Shown here one piece after another: positions 59,135 through 64,000 of a DNA stretch of 64,000 nucleotides. A model generated the notes under the pieces. It saw only the letters and a list, made by a program, of their open reading frames with translations, was not told the origin of the DNA and did no database searches. The stretch comes from Megamerina dolium (lineage: Eukaryota; Arthropoda; Insecta; Diptera; Megamerinidae), in NCBI GenBank assembly GCA_963854835.1, contig OY978528.1, positions 36,600,769-36,664,768 of the forward strand, read 5' to 3'. Every line of letters begins with the position of its first letter. The first letter of the stretch is position 1. The position numbers and the translations under genes were made by a program.

Positions 59135-61513
59135 TCATACTAAATGTGTATTAACACGCTAGACATAAGCTGCTATGTCTCTTAATTTAAACAAAAGAAG
59201 GCTTTAACCAATTTTTTGCATAGAGTATTGCATGCAACATGCAATGTACAGTGTGCAGTGTGCTTTCTTTTACTCTTCACTCTACCATGAAAACAGAAAA
59301 GCAAGAAAAAGAAACAATAAATATTTAATAACTTAATTTCCTGCCAACACTCTGAGTAGTAACGTATAAAATTGCATTTTCCACACATAATCAACCCACG
59401 CAATTTTATATAAAATGGACAAATATTTGCATATATGGAGAAGTAGTATTGGCGCAGTATTCATGCTTGGAAAAAAAATAGTTTTAGTGAAGCATCACAA
59501 ATTGTTGGTGTTCACAGATCTTCCAATTTGGCTCTATATATTCTTGCATACATATGTAAATATATGGTCATTTTGGCGCTTACATGGCACTTGGCATACA
59601 TGTTGCACATGTTATATGAATATACTTTGGATTAGTTGACAAATTATATGAATTTTTAAATAAATTACATGGAAAATATGGTCATTTTACAATCATACAA
59701 TTATATGTGCAAATATATACCAGTGACTATGACTATGGCTTTAGGCTTTAGTGTAATTGCTTTGCCATGAATTAGGAATCGCTAAAGGAATAAATATACT
59801 CGTACTATGCATGTACTTGTCTCTAATCACTTGTTTTGATTATGAAAAGCAAATTAACTGTCAATCGTATAAAAAGACCAAAATTCATATACGTAATTCG
59901 ACAGCACATAATTTGATTTTATTTTGTTTTGTTTTTTTGTAAAATATTTATTGAACAATATTTGCATGTTTGCAAGTTGATGCATTTGTATATAAACCTC
60001 AGCTTATACAATATCTATATAAATACATGCATGCAAGTGTTATCTAATGTCAACAGCTCATAAACGGATATTTGTCACGCTATAGTCATATACATATATA
60101 TGTATGTTATACATAGGTATATGATTCTCTGATGTGTATGTGCACATGTTTACATCTAGCCATAATGAAATAATGTATTTGCCCAGTAGAAAGATGAAAA
60201 AATGTACTATATATTAACTGGTTTAGAAATTAGAGCACAATTGTCACAGAAATAAATGCTTATCAGCGGAATAGTGATAGATGAATATTTTTATAGCAGT
60301 CACTGTAATATCGCTACGTTTCAACAGCGGTCATTACTAATTAACCGATACTCTAGTCACAGCAACTAAAATAAGATGTTCTCTAAAATCTTAAGTATTC
60401 ACGGAATTAGGTAATTCATTATAACTCCATTAAGTGACTAAGGATAAAGGAAATGTTAAAAATCACATTATCAATCGGTTAATTAACAGTTGCCTGTTCA
60501 GTTCCCTTCGCGCATTCAAATTAAAGCAGCCGATTTCTTCGGTTGCCATCGATAATAAGAGTTTAATGTCACAACTGCTTCGCAGGCAACTCAACTTGTT
60601 TGAGTTGCCATCTGTAATAGGGGTATTACATTTGCATAGATGAATTCCAACTTCACCCAAAAGGACCTGATCTCGTATTGTAGCACCATTGGAGTGATCC
60701 TTACCTAGCGACTTTCGAATTTTAGTATATCACCTACCTTTTCTTTAGTACATAAAAACGACAACATTAAGATTTTTTACAACCTCAAGATTTTTTGCAA
60801 AATTTTGGTGTGCTTTTAAAGCAGAAGTCATAAATTATTCCTTATGTAGTCAAACCAACTGTAATGTACATGTATGAGCTTGAATACAATCAGACATAAT
60901 GCAATGCGCCGACCATAATTGATCAAGTAAAAATGTCGCTTCCATAGACATTTTGACAAATCTTGACGCTATGACTGGATGTCCATATGTCCATTTCTAC
61001 AGCTGCGAACTTAAAAGTAGGAGCAATTCAATAATTTAAGAAATTAAATTAATAAATCAGTAAATTACTTTTAACATCTTTCAGAACTATTTCATAAAAA
61101 CGCAAAATAAATTATTGCCAGACGCATTCTATTTTTATTAAAATTAAAAACACAAGACGGTTTGAACTCGGCAGCTCAATAAAAAAAATAGCATTACTAT
61201 TCATAAATGTGTTTCAAAGTATATAATCTACAGAAAAATCCAATAAATGATGGGTGTATTAAACATTGTATTGCGACATTAGCTCTAGCCAATATGTTGT
61301 CTGTCCAACCAACATTGATTACAATTCCAAAGGAGTACAAGTAAGTAAAATACTATGAAGCAGTATTAATTACTTCTATCATAAACATGAATCCCATTCA
61401 AAAAATAATCATAGCTTAGAAATTTAATTCAAAAATGGTTTCATCAATAAGCTATCTTACTTAAATCTAAGTATTTCGGTATTTTCTAAAAAAGAAAAAT
61501 CAGATTCTGCTAT

Positions 61514-61547
61514 TTTGATGTTCATAGCTGTAGCTATGGACATCAAA
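61514..61547. repeat. 16-bp-arm near-perfect palindrome
   Basis: TTTGATGTTCATAGCT, a GT loop, then AGCTATGGACATCAAA: 15 of 16 positions complementary, with the mismatch forming a G-U pair in RNA. Confidence 0.95.
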
Positions 61548-62437
61548 GTATAGTAGTACTGTCTTAGATATATACATATATACTTTTGCTTGCTTTTTGT
61601 ACTTTTGTATATATTTGCATATGTAGATAAGTAAAAACAGTGGCAACAAGTATACGCCACAGGTGCTCCATTATGTAGTCATTTGCTCCATTTCAATCGA
61701 TTTCGATGTCGTTTACTAGGTTTTTTCCATAAACATAGTAAGTCGTAAGCAAGCACATATACGTAAACAGTACACTGACGTATGATAAAACGGTAGACAT
61801 TAACAATACCAACAAACATAGCATTGCAAAGTGAAGCAAATTATATGAGAGGAACAAAAAACGTAAACGCTCACTCACTGATCATACAATATAGTGCTGT
61901 CATCATGTTAAAGAGTGTTTTTCAATGTACTAGCTAGTGAGTTGTATTGTGTGTTTGTGTGTATGACGTTCGTTTCGCTCCTTATACGACAACATCAAAT
62001 GTTGCTCATGCGCATGCAATATGTATTTACCAGTGTACCAGTAGTATATGCTGACACGAGCTTCTTGTATTCGATAATTAGCGGCAAACTAACGATTTTC
62101 TCCATATGAAAGCCGATTGTTACGAGTATTACCTTTGTTTTTATCCGCACTCTTCTTTTCTCATCTTACTATTGTTTTTACTGTCGCAATTGTTATTACT
62201 ACTTATATACTATGTATATATGAATATATTATTTATTGATATAAATATACCTATAATCATATATATCGCAGAAGCATTAATAAAAACATTGTCGGTGACA
62301 ACAATACATAAGTTGGAACGCCAGCAACGTCAGCATATTGAGTGTCCATTTTTAATGATCCTTATTTATATAAAAGTGTATTTGTGAATTCCTTTAAGCA
62401 TAGCTTGACACCTCTTGCCATACTCCACAAGTAAATA

Positions 62438-63718
62438 AAGGGTTATCCATTTCGCGGTTTCAAAAGTATAGGGCTAGAATTCGACATCTGTCAAACTGAG
62501 TTGTTAAAACAATTTCTTTCTTTTTCAGTTCAAAGTCTGACATTTGCGAAAATGGATCGCTTAACTATCGCACAACGCATTAAAATTGTAAAAACCTACT
62601 ACAAAAATGGTGATTCTGCCACAGCCACATATCGTGCTTTAAGAGGAGATTATGGTTTACATAATCGTCCAACGACGCAAGCAATTGGCAAAATTGTGAA
62701 GAAATATGAAGAGACTGGATCGGTTACAGATATTGTAACCAATGCATTATCGTTTCGCTCGTACCACCGAAAATATCGCTGCTGTAAGTGAAAGTGTTGC
62801 CGAAGACCCGAATGTGTCGATTCCTCGTCGTTCTCAGGAATTAGGACTGTCCTACGGCACATTATGGCGTATTTTGCATTTGGATCTACACCTACATACA
62901 TATAAAATCCAGCTCACACAACAACTGAAGCCAGCTGACCATTCACAACGTCGTAGATACGTGAACAACAGGCGGTGGACGGTGATTTTTCGAACAAAAT
63001 TTTCTTCAGCGACGATGCACATTTCTCAATCGGTGGGTATGTTAACAAACAAAATTGTCGTATTTGGGGTTCTGAGAATCCTCAAGTAATTGAAGAGAGG
63101 CCACTACATCCACAAAAAGTCACTGTTTGGTGCGCTCTTTGGTCCGGAGGTGTGATTAGACCTTACTTCTTCGAAAACGACGATGGAACGACTGTCACCG
63201 TCAATTCGGAGCGTTATGGTCATATGATTTTTTGCTCTGCTATTGAAGAATACGACTTAGAGAATATGTGGTTTCAACAAGACGGTGCCACATGCCACAC
63301 AACTCGAGCGAATATGGCTTTATTGCAAGAGAAATTTTCTGGCCGCGTAATTTCTCGTCGTGGCGATATCAAGTGGCCACCAAGATCATGCGATTTGACA
63401 CCGCTTGACTTTTTTTTGTGGGGCTACGCGAAAGACCGTGTTTATGCAGATAAACCTTTAACTCTTGAGCACCTAAAAACCAACATTCGTCACGTTATGG
63501 CTGAGATACCGCCCAATATGTGTCAAAAAGTGGTCGAAAATTACCTCAAAAGAATCGATGCTTGCAACAATTCGCGTGGTGGTCATTTAAATGATGTAGT
63601 ATTTCACACATAATGTCAACGTTCAAACTTTATAATAAAAAAGAAATATTATGATAAAAAATATTTTATATGTGTTTTATTTACATTTACTTTTGAAACC
63701 GCAAAATGGATAACCCTT
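62438..63718 (+). mobile_element. DD41D mariner-like element, copy A6
   Basis: 1281-bp copy with complete terminal repeats and TA flanks (62436-62437, 63719-63720). Several small indels distinguish it from A4 and A5. Confidence 0.95.
62552..63613 (+). pseudogene. DD41D mariner transposase with small indels (copy A6)
   Basis: ATG at 62552, open through GSVTDIVT. Near 62737 the sequence GTAAGGCCTGTGCATCATCG is replaced by GTAACCAATGCATTATCG, a net loss of two bases that shifts the frame. A 13-bp loss near 62965 (VEWVLE codons) moves it again. From VDGDFSNKIFFSDDAHF, where the residue after the first catalytic Asp is D instead of E, the frame is open to the TAA at 63611. That part includes WFQQDGATCHTT and LTPLDFFLWG with T8 intact, after a 9-bp in-frame change (HMIFCSAIEEYD for HMITDFFLPAIEEYD). 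The catalytic half is the best-preserved C-terminus in the window. Confidence 0.93.
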
Positions 63719-63720
63719 TA

Positions 63721-64000
63721 TAAGTAATCCTCTAATGTTATCTTGAACCATACCCCATATACCCTACACTCAAAGAGTCAAGAGTTTGGGCTTCCATTTG
63801 TAACGTGCAGAATCACGATATTAGTCGATTTAATCATGCGTGACTGGGTTTCCGTTCTTATATCCGAATGTCTATTATGGCACAATAACTGCCGTCAATA
63901 TAGCGTTATCGAGCTGAAATTTGGTGCATAATAATATTTTGTTCAACAAACGGGTAAGTTTGCAAATGGCCATAATCAGATAAAAAGAACACCTGCCTCT
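63721..64000. other. Right edge, nothing recognised
   Basis: Less AT-biased than its surroundings and with a 62-codon open frame, but there is no motif or repeat I can name. Confidence 0.4.

Larger units (their letters stand above)
55020..62435. other. Long AT-rich region without recognised genes
   Basis: About 7.4 kb with no recognisable coding domain, RNA gene or transposon. It holds two adjacent perfect hairpins (55800-55867), a 16-bp repeat spaced exactly 300 bp (57585 and 57885), a (TA)n tract (59080-59132) and a 16-bp-arm hairpin (61514-61547). The longest open frame (56943-57335, ATG to stop, 130 codons) resembles nothing I know. Confidence 0.55.

Overview
This is eukaryotic, AT-rich, intergenic or intronic DNA from a higher dipteran, most likely a tephritid fruit fly. 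The evidence is the Tc1/mariner, LINE and SINE content, a Drosophila-like '(GTCC)n plus (TA)n' repeat family with CCACGCCCAC modules, and six copies of a DD41D mariner resembling the rosa lineage I recall from Ceratitis. The species assignment is inference. I see no convincing host protein-coding gene, true tRNA, rRNA or CRISPR array. Roughly a third of the window is recognisable transposon sequence; the rest is AT-rich DNA with short simple repeats. || Layout. Family A (DD41D mariner, ~1.3 kb, TA target sites) has six copies: A1 884-2172 (-), A2 3770-5021 (+), A3 29102-30060 (-), A4 30559-31804 (+), A5 42911-44214 (-) and A6 62438-63718 (+). All are inactivated by stops, indels or deletions, but they remain very similar to one another. 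Family B (irritans-like DD34D mariner) has four: B1 12187-13467, B2 23812-24273, B3 28470-28963 and B4 40910-42904. Family E (mauritiana/cecropia-like mariner) has one copy at about 13735-15150. An unassigned TA-inserting element with AGGGGCACAACTA ends lies at 41050-42167, and a 322-bp MITE lies at 39737-40058. || Family D is a DINE/mini-me/Helentron-like repeat with one hairpin end, a (TA)n tract in some copies, a (GGAC)n tract, and an internal array of ~150-bp monomers organised as ~298-bp dimers. Copies: D1 1-738, D2 8706-10359, D3 15994-17990, D4 21653-22880, D5 46268-48481, D6 48652-50261, and a doubtful relic near 19370-19745. D5 and D6 form a 4-kb near-identical inverted repeat around a ~170-bp spacer. 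|| Non-LTR retrotransposons: a RNase H-bearing LINE (26786-28469 minus, 498-codon open frame; 54620-55016 plus), a second LINE of that general type (23030-23530 with 24276-24909 plus; a fragment at 37560-37800 minus), and RTE-type elements (52240-54440 minus; a C-terminal piece at 52035-52225 plus; a 3' end with GTAA-type tail at 21207-21397 minus). A tRNA-derived SINE family has about seven copies or fragments (7611, 10464, 14087, 15206, 19242, 23536, 41676). Some copies carry a 3' tail resembling the 3' end of the LINE at 24836-24909. || How the parts work together: this is an archive of transposition rather than a pathway. Its most informative parts are a three-level nest (mariner B4, then the AGGGGCACAAC element, then a SINE with a perfect 15-bp target duplication), abutting insertions, head-to-head transposon pairs, the D5/D6 inverted repeat as a candidate hairpin-RNA source, and several tight-loop perfect palindromes suggestive of template-switch mutation.
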